DNA of 64,000 nucleotides from Cryptomeria japonica (Eukaryota; Streptophyta; Pinopsida; Cupressales; Cupressaceae), in the NCBI RefSeq assembly GCF_030272615.1, contig NC_081406.1:462302072-462366071 (forward strand). The letters are read 5' to 3'. The stretch's first letter is position 1. The number at the start of each line of letters is the position of its first letter. Shown one piece after another: positions 24,187 to 35,073 of the stretch. The notes beneath the pieces were generated by a model, which worked only from the letters and a program-made list of their open reading frames with translations, ran no database searches and was not told the DNA's origin. The position numbers and the translations under genes were made by a program.

Positions 24187-24860
24187 ATTTTCACTAATCC
24201 TTTACCTTCCCATTCCACTAATGTGATTGAGACTGATTGTCTTGCCTTCTCTCCCAATGATCTTGGCCTTGATTCTAATAATGTAGTGAGCCTTATTGAT
24301 AAAAATGAGCCTCCTAAGGAATTATGTATTCCATTTGATCCTGGTGAGATTAGTGATGTACTTGATGACCCATTATATATCACTACGAGAATAAAAGGCA
24401 TACCCTCTTGTGGGGTTCTTATTGCTCTGACTTGTATGGTTAATGTGATAACTCAATAATTTCGGTATACTTACAATTAAATCAAGTGACATATGTGAAA
24501 TAGGATGTGGTGATTAAAATATTTGATGGTTTTTGTTGTCCCGCCATTGGTTCTATTTCTCTTCCCATTGAGTTTGGTACTAAATCTTTAGATATTAACT
24601 TTGCTATAATTCCTACATTGGAGCAACTTTGTGTGAAGTCAAGACATCGTTAGCTCTCTTCCATGAAGGAAATCCCTTCTACTATTCATAAATTCTTGAA
24701 ATTGCCTCTTGATGATAAGATCATAACTTCTAATCATAGAATGTACCAACCCATGATTAGGAAAAGAGATGCTTGCCTTGATTATTTTTTGTCCTAACAA
24801 TTCCAACCTCTTAAACCTAGAAGTGATCCTGTTTGTCAATCCTATCAAAAATGAATAAAT
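24187..24860 (+). pseudogene. Protease-like remnant, element D
   Basis: The stretch reads DPLYITTRIKGIPSCGVLIA followed by MVNVIT at 24370-24450, where a Tat-type protease would have a GxLIDxG(S/A)xxN active site; here the Asp-Gly is gone. After a frame break come IKIFDGFCCPAIG and LPIEFG, typical of the strand before the flap, near 24515-24590. The expected RT does not follow. I read it as a dead protease domain, with moderate confidence. Confidence 0.45.
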
Positions 24861-24941
24861 GAGATGATTTTATCCTTGAGTTAACATAGAAATCCAACAC
24901 TTAGTCTTCCTCCAAATAATGATCATATGCCTCTTCTTATG

Positions 24942-25133
24942 GATAAGTCCATTATTCCTCCTAAGGATACAAATATTCTTTCTCCTAAGGAATAATCTAT
25001 TCTTTCTTCTAAGGATGAGTCTATTCTTCTTCCAAAGGATACAAAATCTCTTCCTCCTAAGTGTCAATCTATTCCTCCTTCTAAGGATAAACATATTATT
25101 TTTCCTAAGGATAGACCTATTCTTCCTCCTCAT
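24942..25133 (+). repeat. 24-base (8-residue) tandem repeat, eight copies
   Basis: The frame reads units such as DKSIIPPK, DTNILSPK, DESILLPK and DTKSLPPK, so the period is exactly eight residues. One copy contains a stop. The unit is a Pro-Lys-rich linker type. The minus strand also stays open, giving a Arg/Lys-rich frame (24870-25142), which is a by-product of the repeat. Confidence 0.8.
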
Positions 25134-25346
25134 AACGGACATGGTCTCATTCCCACAACTTCTATTCCTCTTTTATATGGTGTGGTTCTGCCTCCTACGA
25201 CCTACAAAGGGAAGCGACCGACCTCTACTATTGTTCAACCTAAAAGACCTTCCCCTATGCATCCTTTCTTCAAAGTGGAAAATAAACCTACGCCTAAAGA
25301 AACTAAACCTTCACAACCTTAAGATAAAATTAAATGAAACCATTGT

Positions 25347-25863
25347 GTGAGAGAACACCAACATAGATTACATGTGAGGGCTCACGAACTTTCTTCTCAA
25401 AATACTGCTTCCCCGAAGACACCAACTCTTGATATAATTCCATTTTATCAATCTTCTCCTAACCCTAGGGAAGAAGCTCAACCTAATTATCCAAGACATA
25501 AAATAATCAAGATAAATGATGGTTCAATTTATATTCCTATTAGAGCTCCCATTTTTGTTAATCTTGATGAAGAAATAGGTGAGAATGTTATTCATAATGA
25601 AAATATTGATCCTAATATTTCATATGACGAATATGAATATGTTGATATTGGTAATGATTTATCTAAAGAATTTTTCAAAGAATTAGCTCAAAGTAACAGA
25701 CAAAGTGACTCATCATTAGAGAATGGTCTTTGTTTGGAAATTGTGATAGCTCCATCTATTGTCTTGATGTTGCTTCTCTTGCATATTTTCCAACTTCCCA
25801 AAATAATGATGAGCAAGATTGGGAGGCAGATGAATTGCTTGATTATCTCCATTCATGCTATAG

Positions 25864-25930
<67 letters not shown>

Positions 25931-25979
25931 TGTGATCTTCTTCTATTTGTCTCTCAATTATTTAATTTATTGTCCCTAG
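25347..25979 (+). CDS. Unrecognised ORF in element D
   Basis: An open frame of about 210 codons whose first base is not a clear ATG start in good context. The readable part (25400-25740) is acidic and Pro-rich: TPTLDIIPFYQSSPNPREEA, INDGSIYIPIRAPIFVNLDEE, DEYEYVDIGNDLSKEF. The last 60 codons run into a CT microsatellite, so the C-terminus is not original. It lies where pol would be in an autonomous element. I do not recognise the family. It may be the tail of a longer broken protein that also included the 8-residue repeat. Confidence 0.4.
25867..25926 (+). repeat. (CT)30 microsatellite
   Basis: Sixty bases of uninterrupted CT. One strand is pure pyrimidine. It gives the spurious SLSLSL tail in two reading frames. 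Confidence 0.97.
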
Positions 25980-26634
25980 TGTTGTTTACTTGAGGATGAT
26001 GCAAATAATTAAGATCTCTTTTGGTCTCTCCTATGTTGACTCAAAAGACACATGTGCCCTTCTTCCATGGTGGTTTTTTTTGGGGGGGAGGATGAGGAAA
26101 ATTCTATTCATATATATACATGATATATATTATTTATCATACAAAGCATACTAACCCCAAAGCTAAGTGAAACCACCCTATGCTTTGTGTTTTGTGATCA
26201 TTATCCTTTGATTCATCCTCTCTTGGGGGCATATTATTGTGATAACATTCTTGTCCTTTTTGGGTGTATTCTACCTTAAAAAAATTCTCTCGACAAGGTG
26301 TATGCAATCACTTTAATGTGGGGGCATACACTCCACTCAATGCTTCTCTCTCTTACATATCTTGAAACTTAAGTTAGTGAAATTTGTCTTTTCCTTTGTA
26401 ATTTTGGTATTTTTCTTTTCATGACTCATGGTAAGGGAACCTTACTATTTTTTAGTCATGGTTCTCTCTTTCTCTTTCTTTCATGATGTTTGTTTTATCA
26501 TTTTATTGAAGTTGTGAGATCCTAAAGTCCACTAGGGGCTTGGTGTATCTTGCCTCCTCGATAACTTAGTGAAATTTTTTCAATGTGAAACCATTGTACT
26601 TTATAGAGAGTATGATTGACTTCATACTCCCAAT
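25980..26634 (+). other. 3' noncoding region of D with a G-rich purine run
   Basis: No gene is visible. At 26082-26101 a purine run (GGGGGGGAGGATGAGGAAAA, one T) follows a T tract. It resembles a polypurine tract but lies 550 bases inside the LTR, so it may be a second initiation site or chance. Confidence 0.4.
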
Positions 26635-26649
26635 AAAGTGGGGGTTAAA
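26635..26649 (+). other. Polypurine tract, element D
   Basis: AAAGTGGGGGTTAAA abuts the first base of the 3' LTR (TGTGGCATCC at 26650). Confidence 0.6.
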
Positions 26650-27824
26650 TGTGGCATCCTAAAATTTCAACCTTGTACAATTTTGACCACATTAGGTCCC
26701 TACCTTAGAGTTTTCTCCCCTTGGCTTGATTATGCTCATGCCCCTCTTGAATTATAATATATTTTACTTTTTCTATGCATCTGATATCTTATCGTAGCCC
26801 TAAATAGGGGTGTGATTAGGGTTCCACACTCTATTCCTAATTCGGACTAGAGTGCCATACTCTGGTCCCCCCTAATTGCGGCCTCTCTAATACACTTTTC
26901 CCTATTCAAATTTGGGCGGAATTTCTCTCTCCCTATTAGATTATGTCAGGAAATTAGCAAGGTTTTCTACTAGGAAAGTATCAAAGGAGTTTTTCCTCTC
27001 CCATTTGACATCTACAACATCTATCAATCATCCAACAATCATATGGCATCAAGAAATCAAGAATTCAAGAGCAATTAAGCGTTAATCGGTCTTCCTTCAA
27101 GCCTTGGAGAAACAATAAGTCAAGAATCAAGCATTGAAGTAGAAATCTTTCATCCTATTTTGTTGAAGACTTCATCAATCCCTAATTCCATGTGGAGACA
27201 AACAAAGCTTCACAATGAGATATATCACTTGCTTTTCAGTCATTATTCAACATCTCCCTCAAAAGGAGAATCTTACATTACAATAATTGCAATTATCTTT
27301 ATATCAATTTCATGGTTATTTCCAAAATAGGGATTTGACCTAAGGCAAACCCCTACTCCCAACCTATTTCCCTTTCTTTTTATGTGCTAGAAATAGGTAC
27401 TAAGTTGCAATCCTCAAAATAGGCATTATTTGCAAAGACAAATCAACCCTCTTTGGTGTGCAAAAAGTTAGGAGGACCAGAGTGGCGGGTGCTCCGATCT
27501 CGACATCTATGGAGCTTTTTTGGGGATCAGATCCGAATCTACATATAATGCTTAGATCCAAGTATGTGTCTCAGTCCCACATTTATAGCTCACTGATTCT
27601 GCATGTTTACCTTCATTTTTCAACACTTTATCTTAATTCAACATTTCAACTTACAAAAAAAGGCAAAACAAATTCACACTCCCCTAAATCCACTCAATAT
27701 TTAGTCTTTATCATTTCTGATTCATGTCTAAATCTATTGGATTTCACACCCTTTATTTAATGTAATGGAAAGTTAGTTGTTTTCATACATCTAATGGTGA
27801 AAACCCTAATTTTCCACCATTACA
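26650..27824 (+). repeat. Element D 3' LTR
   Basis: It is 1,175 bases long, begins TGTGGCATCCTAAAATTTC and ends CCATTACA. Its right third matches the two 5' LTR fragments (937-1014 and 21298-21596), which proves that A is inserted within the other copy. The start resembles that of the F LTR (TGTAACATCCTAAAATTG), so D and F are related families. Confidence 0.75.
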
Positions 27825-28121
27825 CTTAGAGATGACATTGAAAAGGTTAACACTTGTCCCTCTCCTAGGGTATCTTATGTTAATGACAAAAGAGTCAATA
27901 CTCCTATCAATGATCTTTGTAATGGAGAGGAAGCATTTAAGAGAAAAATGAAACCATCTTATTTTTATAAAGGTACTTTAGTGCAAGGAGGCAAGGTAAA
28001 AATGTTGGTATATTGATATCTCTAGACCCTCATTCTTTTGGAGCTTACCTTGATCATCAAAATATTTATAGGTAATATTCATATGTTATGCATCTTATTC
28101 ATGAACTATTCCCTAACATAA
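27825..28121 (+). other. Short host stretch between D and F, coding-like remnant
   Basis: From 27825 one frame stays open for about 60 codons (DIEKVNTCPSPRVSYVNDKR, then NGEEAFKRKMKPSYFYKGTL) and stops near 28015. It looks like a piece of an older coding sequence into which D and F inserted. I do not recognise it. If D has a duplication here it would be CTTAG at 27825-27829. Confidence 0.35.
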
Positions 28122-28571
28122 TGTAACATCCTAAAATTGAACCCCTTGTAATTTTTGACTATATTTGGGTCTTTGCCTTAGTGTTTGCGCCCCTCGGCCT
28201 AATGAGAGACCTGAATATGCTCTTGCACATCAAAAAGACTTTGCAACTTAACAATGAACTTTGTTTGCACCTTGATCCTGCCCCAAATTAGGGCACGACC
28301 AGGGAGTGGCACCCCGGTCCCTCCTATCTTGGACCCTTTCCCCTAACATAATGTAACGTCCTAAAATTGTACCCCTTGCAATTTTCAACTGCATTTAGGT
28401 CCTCGCCTTAGTGTTTACACCCCTCGACTTGGTCAGAGACCTAAATATGCTCATGCACATCAAAAACACGTTACAACTTAACAATGCACTTTGTCTGCAC
28501 CTTTATCCTGCCCCAAATTAGGGTAAGATTAGGGTGTGGCACCCTAGTGCCCCCTAAGGGGGACATATCTT
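28111..28571 (+). repeat. Tandem duplication of the F LTR head plus 11 bases of flank
   Basis: CCCTAACATAATGTAAC occurs at 28111 and 28341, 230 bases apart, and the following 220 bases match with scattered changes. The second copy includes CCCTAACATAA, which in the first copy is outside the LTR, so the duplication took flank and LTR together. Confidence 0.8.
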
Positions 28572-29525
28572 GGACCCCTTCCCCTAGACCTATCTCAAAT
28601 TGAAGTGGTAAAATCCCCCATATGTCGGCTCAAGTTGAAAAGTTAATTAGTTAATCCTACTAGAAACTATATAAGAGGGATTTCCCCTCTCATTTAATGA
28701 TCCAGGATCTAAGGCATACACATAAGAGCTTATCAAGAATTCAAGAGCAATTGAGCATTTTCAGTCTTCCTTCAAGCTTTGGAGCAGCAATAGAGTCAAT
28801 ATTTCAAGCATTTAAGAGGAGATCAACATTCTAATTCATGAAACCCTAATCCCATGTGGAGGCAAGCAAAACTCCACAAGGAGGTATAAGAATTTCATTT
28901 TCTAGGCAATTCAACATCCCCTCAAAGAGGAGGATTTCTACTTTCAGTCATTTCATTTACATTATTTCAACCACCTGGTTAATTCCAAAATTAGGGTTTG
29001 AACTGAAGGCAAACCCCTATTACCAACACTTTTCCCTTTCTTTTTGTGTGAAGGAAACATATTCACAACTGTACTTCTGGAATTAATCTTTATTCACAGA
29101 GACGAAAAAACCCATTTTCGATGCACCAAAATTTCAGAGGACTGATAGGTGGGCACCCCTATCGGGACACACAGTCCTTGCAAATTTTGCCCAATTTTGC
29201 AGAGCCGCTTCGAATCATCTCAAACTCCTCAGATCCAAGTGTACAATTGAATCCCAAATCTATAGCTTGTTGTTTTCTCATACTTTGTCTCCATTTCCAG
29301 CACTTAATCTTAATTCAACTAGTCAACTTACAAAAGATGGTCAATTGCATTCCAGTCACAATAAATCTACTTAGTATTTAGTCCTTGCATCATTTAGGAT
29401 TGGATCTAGTAGATTCAACCCTTCTTTTGAATGTAAAGTCCTTCTCAAGTGAAAATTGTGCTTAGTAAATTCCCACACTTCCCACATAGGGAATTTGCAA
29501 AGCCCCCAAAATTTTCCACTTTACA
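28122..29525 (+). repeat. Element F 5' LTR
   Basis: It begins TGTAACATCCTAAAATTG and ends CCACTTTACA before the primer site. It contains a tandem duplication of its own head (see 28111-28571), so the original LTR would be about 230 bases shorter. A TATA-like TATATAAG is at 28668. Confidence 0.65.
28668..28675 (+). promoter_or_regulatory. TATA-like site in the F LTR (TATATAAG)
   Basis: ACTATATAAGAGGGATTTCC lies mid-LTR in the position expected for a core promoter. Confidence 0.55.
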
Positions 29526-29529
29526 TTTT

Positions 29530-29543
29530 TGTGAACTCGACTC
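29530..29543 (+). other. Element F primer-binding site
   Basis: TGTGAACTCGACTC begins four bases after the LTR end, the same arrangement as D. Confidence 0.5.
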
Positions 29544-30773
29544 TTTGCACCCTTAATTCTAAGTTTTGTTATAAGATTTGAGTGTATGAAATTTTAAATT
29601 AAAATTTTCATTTACAAGTGTATTTTCCTTGAAATTTTTAAAAATTTAGAAGTTGAATTTACAAAAACTCTAATCTTTAGATTCAAAATTGAGCTTGTCA
29701 TTGGGCTAAATTGGATTGATTGTTTCAGATCTGAGAACTCTTCAATTTTGTAATTCAAGTTTTCATTTACACTTTCAATTTTTAAATTTTTAAATTAAGT
29801 TGTTAAATCACAAAATCCTAATATTTTATTTTAAAATTAAAGTTTTGGGTTGTGTAGATCTTGAATTAATTTTCAGATTTGGGTCTTTGCTTCAATCTCA
29901 AAAATACATTTTCCCTCCTTGCAACATTCAAATTTTTAAATTTAAATTTTTAAAATTAAGCGGTTTATGCAAGAAACCCTAATTTTCAAAATTAAATTAA
30001 TCTTTCGCAATTTCCAAATGTCCATTAAGAATTTAATTGACTCAATTAAATCTAAAGCCTCTTGTCCTACTTCTAAACATCATAAAAGTCGGCCCTTAAG
30101 TGTTCCTTTTTTATTGTTCTTTCAATTAATCATATTATCAAACATCCTAAGTGTGTCTTATTTCGACCTTCAAGGTTTATTTTCGCATATCTCAACATCT
30201 CCAATTCCCATATCCTTTTGGAATTCACATTAAAGTCACAATGTCTTGCTTACCCAAGAAATTTGGTAACAAGTTGGTTGGACTGTGTGTTCGGACCAAG
30301 TCATTACCAACTTGGTCCCAACTTAATCTCCTCAAATTTCGAGAGCCTATTTTGACTGTATTTTACTGCACAATTCTAGAGAGTTGTGAAATTTTATTGA
30401 TTTTAGGTCACCCTAAGGTCAAAAACAAATATGAATTTCAACATTTCCATTTTCAATTTGAATTTTAAAATTAAGTGGTTAACAACACATACCCTAATTT
30501 TTAAAATTAAATTGATTTCTTCAATATTTCAACATTTTAAAATCTCAAAATTTTAATTAAGACGTTGACCACCCTAATTTTTATTTTTATTTTCTTTCTT
30601 TTCAAACTTTTGAAATTAAGAGGTCATTTTCAGCCGTAATTTTAAATTCAAATTTATATCTTCTAGGAGATAATTTCAAATTTAATTTAAGAGGTTATTT
30701 TAACAAAACCCTAATTTTAAATTTCAAATTCCTAGGATATTGCATTATTCTTTCAATTTATTTTCACTATTGC
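29544..30773 (+). repeat. Leader of F with repeated AACCCTAATTTTTAAA cores
   Basis: Cores of the form TTAAG..GGTTA...CCCTAATTTT(T)AAA occur near 29646, 29795, 29955, 30470, 30556 and 30690. A less AT-rich segment at 30050-30400 separates two groups. Short open frames here are not supported. Confidence 0.55.
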
Positions 30774-31373
30774 ATGAGTTTTACTACTATTAGTCTTACC
30801 TATAGTATCCTCTTTAGGATAACTTGTAGAATTAAGGCTGGTGAAGGTTTACTTACCGAGGAGATGGGGCCTAGTTTGTCTATCTTTTTCAATGAGCATG
30901 CTGGTGCTTCTTCTAATCCTACAAAAATTCCCATTTATCCTCTTGATAATTCTGATAATGAAGAGGAATCACTAACTAGGGTATCCGTTGACCAATTGAT
31001 GAAGATGGACAATCAATTTGACAATCTTCAATAATGGATGAGTCAAGAATACCCAAAAAATGAAGCTCTCCCATTGATTGAACGATTAAAAAGAATGATT
31101 CAAAGTGATAAACATGGTGTTGATATCTTGTGGGGTATTGCTCATATTATTGATTCTAATATCATGTCTATGAAGAGTTATGCCAAAAACCTAGGTTATA
31201 CATAACCTCCTAGTCAAGTTAATCATTACATTCCTTTAACAACTCCTATGACTAGTGTTCCTACCTTCACATCAAACATCATGGCTACCTCTACACAAAA
31301 TTTTATACCTACAAATGTTAGTCATGGGGGCATTACATATTCTTTCATTTCTCCTACCATGAGTGTTCCCTTT
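30774..31373 (+). pseudogene. gag N-terminal part, element F
   Basis: The ATG at 30774 has the same context as that of D (GCATGA(G/T)TTTTACTACTATTAG). One frame runs 200 codons with stops at 31032-31034 and 31203-31205, both at places where D also has lost its frame or has a stop. Matches to D include SLTRVSVDQL, LIERLKRMIQSDK, IMSMKS and PTNVSHGG. It is cut at MSVPF by the insertion of H. Confidence 0.65.
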
Positions 31374-31442
31374 GATGTTGGCATTATTGTCATTGATGTC
31401 AAGGGATGTCAAAAGGTTGCAGAGAAATAGGTAGTAATCATG

Positions 31443-31492
31443 CATAACACGCATGTTATGTTGTGCGATTGTTCATAACACGTCATGTTATG
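31443..31492 (+). repeat. Two tandem hairpins, CATAACA...TGTTATG
   Basis: Perfect 7-base arms at 31443-31449/31454-31460 and at 31474-31480/31486-31492, with loops of four and five bases. They lie 70 bases into the presumed H LTR. Confidence 0.7.
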
Positions 31493-32769
31493 CTGCAGGG
31501 GTTTCAACTAGATTCATCATCTCCACATATGAAGGAAATAGACCATGCAAGATAACACAAAAATAAAGAAAATGCCATCCACAACTCCCCACAATGTTGA
31601 AAAGAATGATGCATGAGTCATGCGGGATTAAAGTGTCATAGAGGTCGAAGACACCTCACTATCCCATGGCATGTTGTTGAGTATTGGTTGACCATGTGGG
31701 ACAAGAAAATTCAAAGCAAAATGTATCCCCCACTATCCCGCACCATGCAAATTGTGTACATATTGGGGTGAACTCACAATGCTGGTTTCCACTTTTTCAT
31801 GCATCCTGATTTTTGTTGAAATATATTTTTTAGAAAATATAATGATTTAAGATTTAAGAGGTCCCATTTGAAGTAATTAATTGAACAGAGTTAGATCAAA
31901 TGCTCTTAGATCAAATTTTTTTGGATAGAACCTCTCTAGTTCTAAATCATACTTGCAATGGAGTGTCCTTTCCATCTATCAAATGTTGATAAAAAACCAA
32001 TTTTACATTAGCTTTTGGGGGGTCAAAAGAATTTATTTAGAAGTTTTATTTTTTAAATTATTTAGCCCTTATTATAAGCTTTCCAAATACTATTATTTTT
32101 AATATATTTAAATTCATTAATATATTTTTATTTTATTTCCTAGGAATGTAGGGTTTTCACCGAACATGAACTTCTTTGTTCAATGCTTATGGAAAAATAG
32201 TAAACGTCACCCAAAAAGTTCTAAAAAATATTTACGCACTCGATATTGAAGTCCTCTTTCCAACAACAAAAAAAATTTGATTTTTCGCTACATATACAAC
32301 AAGTAATGTAATATCAAATGGACATATGTCAAAATTACATTTAACTTGACTTCAAATATTAATCAAATGTGAAATATTGAAGATAGTATTACAAAACCAA
32401 TTGCAAACACTACATATGGATGTTACAAAACCAAATTAGAAAGAATCACATTCATATCTATTATAGAAAAAAAGTTATGCTATACAGAGTGAGTATCACT
32501 CTTTAAAATTGTTATTTTTAAAAAAACTAGTTTTCGAGGGAGATAGAAAAATGGAGGTAAATTGAATCCAAAAATTGTCAAAAAAATATTTTTAGAATCT
32601 AAATACAAAATACCACAAATCACTAGTTGACATCATGTACAAATTCCTTACAATTTAGAAGTAATAGGTGTCTAAATCTGAAGTTTTTTCTGCAAAAGAA
32701 TATTGCTGTGTCAAAGTTGGCAAAAAAGTGTAAGCCACTATTGTGGGTTCACCCATTGTTATTGTGCAA

Positions 32770-33260
32770 CAATTTCAAGCAGGGCATAGTGACCTCTCCA
32801 CTATCTTGTGGCTTGTTTGCATTGAGATTGGAAGTCTTGCAGGGTAACACAAGGAGAAGAAATAGTTGCTTCTTGCCATCTCGTGGCATGACGGACGAGT
32901 CAAAGGTGACCATGCGAGGTTAAAAGGACAAAGGAAGGAATTTGGCTTCCTGCTATCCTGCGATACTAAGTAAGACAAGATGATGGTCACGTAGGGAAAC
33001 ATGATGATAGTGGAAGAATATTCCTGCTATCTCGCACCATTCAAGGTGGTTATGCGATGGTCATGCAGGACAAGCCAGTGAAGCGAGAGAAGGATCCCCC
33101 TATCGTGCACCTATAGATGGATGTAACGAGGAACTCACGGGGTAAGTTAAGGTAGAAAGATAATGCATCCCGCTAGCCCACATGAGAAAAATGGGCATAT
33201 GAACAATGATGTAGGGTAAGTTAAATAGAAAAATAGCGAGCATCCTACCATCCTGTATTG
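32770..33260 (+). repeat. Degenerate array of about 75-base units
   Basis: The landmark C(T/C)ATC(C/T)CGCACCAT recurs near 32792, 32872, 32950, 33024, 33096, 33172 and 33242, with GGTCATGCGGGACAAG-like sequence between. Two more units lie at 31655 and 31728, so an AT-rich stretch seems to split the array. Confidence 0.55.
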
Positions 33261-34534
33261 ACAGAATTTAAGGTCATCATGACTCGTTGAGGTGTTTCAA
33301 TTGACACGGTGGCAACTCGATAGACATGATAGTCCATGTGGTGTTTGACTATGGTTGACCATGTGAATTGGATGTCATTTTGATGACACCTATATGTGCC
33401 GATAGGCATGAGGGTTTTACATGGAAGCTGACCAACCTTGACCATCTGATCTAGATGAAGAATATGAGGACATGAGGCTCCCTGATAAACAAAGAACGAA
33501 TCAAATATGCAAAAGTCGATGATGAAGGATTGTAGTGTGGTAGTTGTCGATATTTTCAAAGTAGGTCGATAGAGGATGGAAAACACATTAATGGCAACTG
33601 AGTTGCAGGCATGTTGTGTGGTTTGAGGAAGGTTTTTAGATTATTTTGGGTAGAGAAGGGTCAGTGCAAGAAGATGAGTCCACTTTTTGGCCAAAAAGTG
33701 GAAGTGTTTTCCCTGATTTTCAGATTTTGTCTCATTTGAGCTTAAATTTTGAAACACTTAGAGATTGAATCTTGGAAAAAGTCAGGAATATAAAAGATAT
33801 CCCTCTGAGTGTACTTTCCAAATATATAATTTATTTTAATACCCACATAATAAAAAATAACTTTTTAAATGGAGTTCTGAAAACTATTTTTTAAAAATGC
33901 ATGTTTCAGGACCATACCATGCATGTGTACGACCCACACTTTTTGACACAATTTAAATTATTTTCTCAAACTGTTTTGGGAAATGGTTTGTAACACACTG
34001 AAGATTGATGAGCATATTTTTCTGTATTTTTTTTTCTAATATTTTTTTTTAATTAATTTTTTAATGGCCGTAATTATCTTTTTAAAAATTTGACGTGTAC
34101 GACCCACATAATTTGATGTAAACTTAACATTTTTTGAATTTTTTTTCTTAAAATACAAAAGAATTTTGTGTACATTGATGACATATAATTTTTTTTCCAA
34201 AATTTTTTAAAATAAAAAAGTTATAAAATTAACAAAATTAGTTAATATTTCAAATTTATGGACCCGATTTAGTATAAATTAAATGAAAAATAGTTAAAAT
34301 AATCAATTTTTAAATAAATTTACATATTTAGAATCTAGATAGTATAATCTGAAATGGGTTTTAATTTCGTATAAAAATTCTCTAATTAGAGGCGCATAAA
34401 CTATTTCTAAAGTTCATATTTGTGCTTTAATTCATGGAGATTTGAATTTGCAGGTCCATGTCTCAGGTGTGGCCATCCCAGGGCTATCCCGGGCCTAATT
34501 CCGAGCCAAGTGGAAGGTTGTGGAATCAACTTCC

Positions 34535-34750
34535 ACAAAACGGGCCCCCATTTTCAAACAAGGGCGGCTTGCGGAAAAAAAAGGAAAAATGCCATTTAGA
34601 AATGGGGGCCCGTTTTGTTTAAAAACGGGCCCCCGTTTTAGAACAAAACAGGGGCCCATTTTTTTTTGCTTCGAACCCCCGTTACCTTTCGGCTCGGGAG
34701 CCTGAAGCACAAACGGACCCCTGTTTATTGAAAACGGGCCACCGTTTATA
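34535..34750 (+). repeat. Palindromic AAACGGGCCCCCGTTT block
   Basis: A perfect 13-base inverted repeat lies at 34604-34616 and 34622-34634 (GGGGGCCCGTTTT and its complement, five-base loop). Related words occur at 34537, 34646, 34711 and 34731. The block is far richer in G and C than its surroundings and leaves both strands open with GPxF-type repeats, so neither frame need be a gene. Confidence 0.7.
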
Positions 34751-35068
34751 AGAGCACGTTTTCCAATGCATGGACTTCTGCGAATTTGTGACTCATTACC
34801 TTGCACTTGCCCAAAAAGATTACTAAAATTAGTAATTTAAGTATAGAGAATGATCTGAAGATGGACAAGATGCATTTAATTTTGACAACTAACATGAGAT
34901 CATATTCAGGACAGAGAATTAAATCTCTAGATTTGCAGATCTCCAAGATAACCGACTTGAATAAAATATTCAAGTTTGTAGTAGAATAAATCTCTGACAA
35001 TTGAATTGAACAATAGGTGTGATGAGATTTGATATTGGTAGGTGTGTGGTTGTTGAGATAATGACATA

Positions 35069-35073
35069 GGTGG
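35069..35073. repeat. Target-site duplication of element B, left copy (GGTGG)
   Basis: GGTGG directly before the LTR start TGTAGACAT at 35074. The same five bases follow the 3' LTR at 61006-61010. Confidence 0.85.

Larger units (their letters stand above)
21298..27824 (+). mobile_element. Element D: gypsy-type element without reverse transcriptase, right part
   Basis: This holds the rest of D after the insertion of A: the end of its 5' LTR (to 21596), primer site (21600), a repeat-rich leader, gag (22358), a protease-like remnant, an 8-residue repeat, an unknown ORF, a polypurine tract (26635) and the 3' LTR (26650-27824). The internal region is about 5.05 kb, and I find no RT, RNase H or integrase motif in any frame. 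The gag has the knuckle spacing of Tat-lineage elements, so D looks like a non-autonomous gypsy element that would need enzymes from a relative. Its left LTR end is off-window. Confidence 0.7.
28122..31373 (+). mobile_element. Element F: second D-like gypsy element, left part
   Basis: It has a 5' LTR (28122-29525), primer site (29530), a leader with the same repeat cores as D and a gag that matches D. It stops abruptly at 31373 inside gag, exactly where a TGTTGG copia LTR start occurs, so element H is inserted here. The rest of F should lie beyond the right edge of the window. Confidence 0.65.
31374..35073 (+). repeat. Presumed left part of the H 5' LTR
   Basis: No coding sequence is recognised. 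It contains two tandem hairpins near its start, a degenerate array of about 75 bases per unit (32770-33260), AT-rich stretches (31800-32620, 33700-34440) and a G/C-rich palindromic block (34535-34750). The five bases before B (GGTGG) recur after B at 61006. Short open frames on both strands (for example 32627-33002 and 33245-33586) have no support. Confidence 0.4.

Noticed and set aside
24870-25142. Arg-rich minus-strand frame
   Set aside because: It is the complement of the 8-residue tandem repeat.
34495-34806. A 103-residue minus-strand protein with GPxF repeats
   Set aside because: The opposite strand is also open over the same palindromic block, so the openness reflects base composition. 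No family is recognised.
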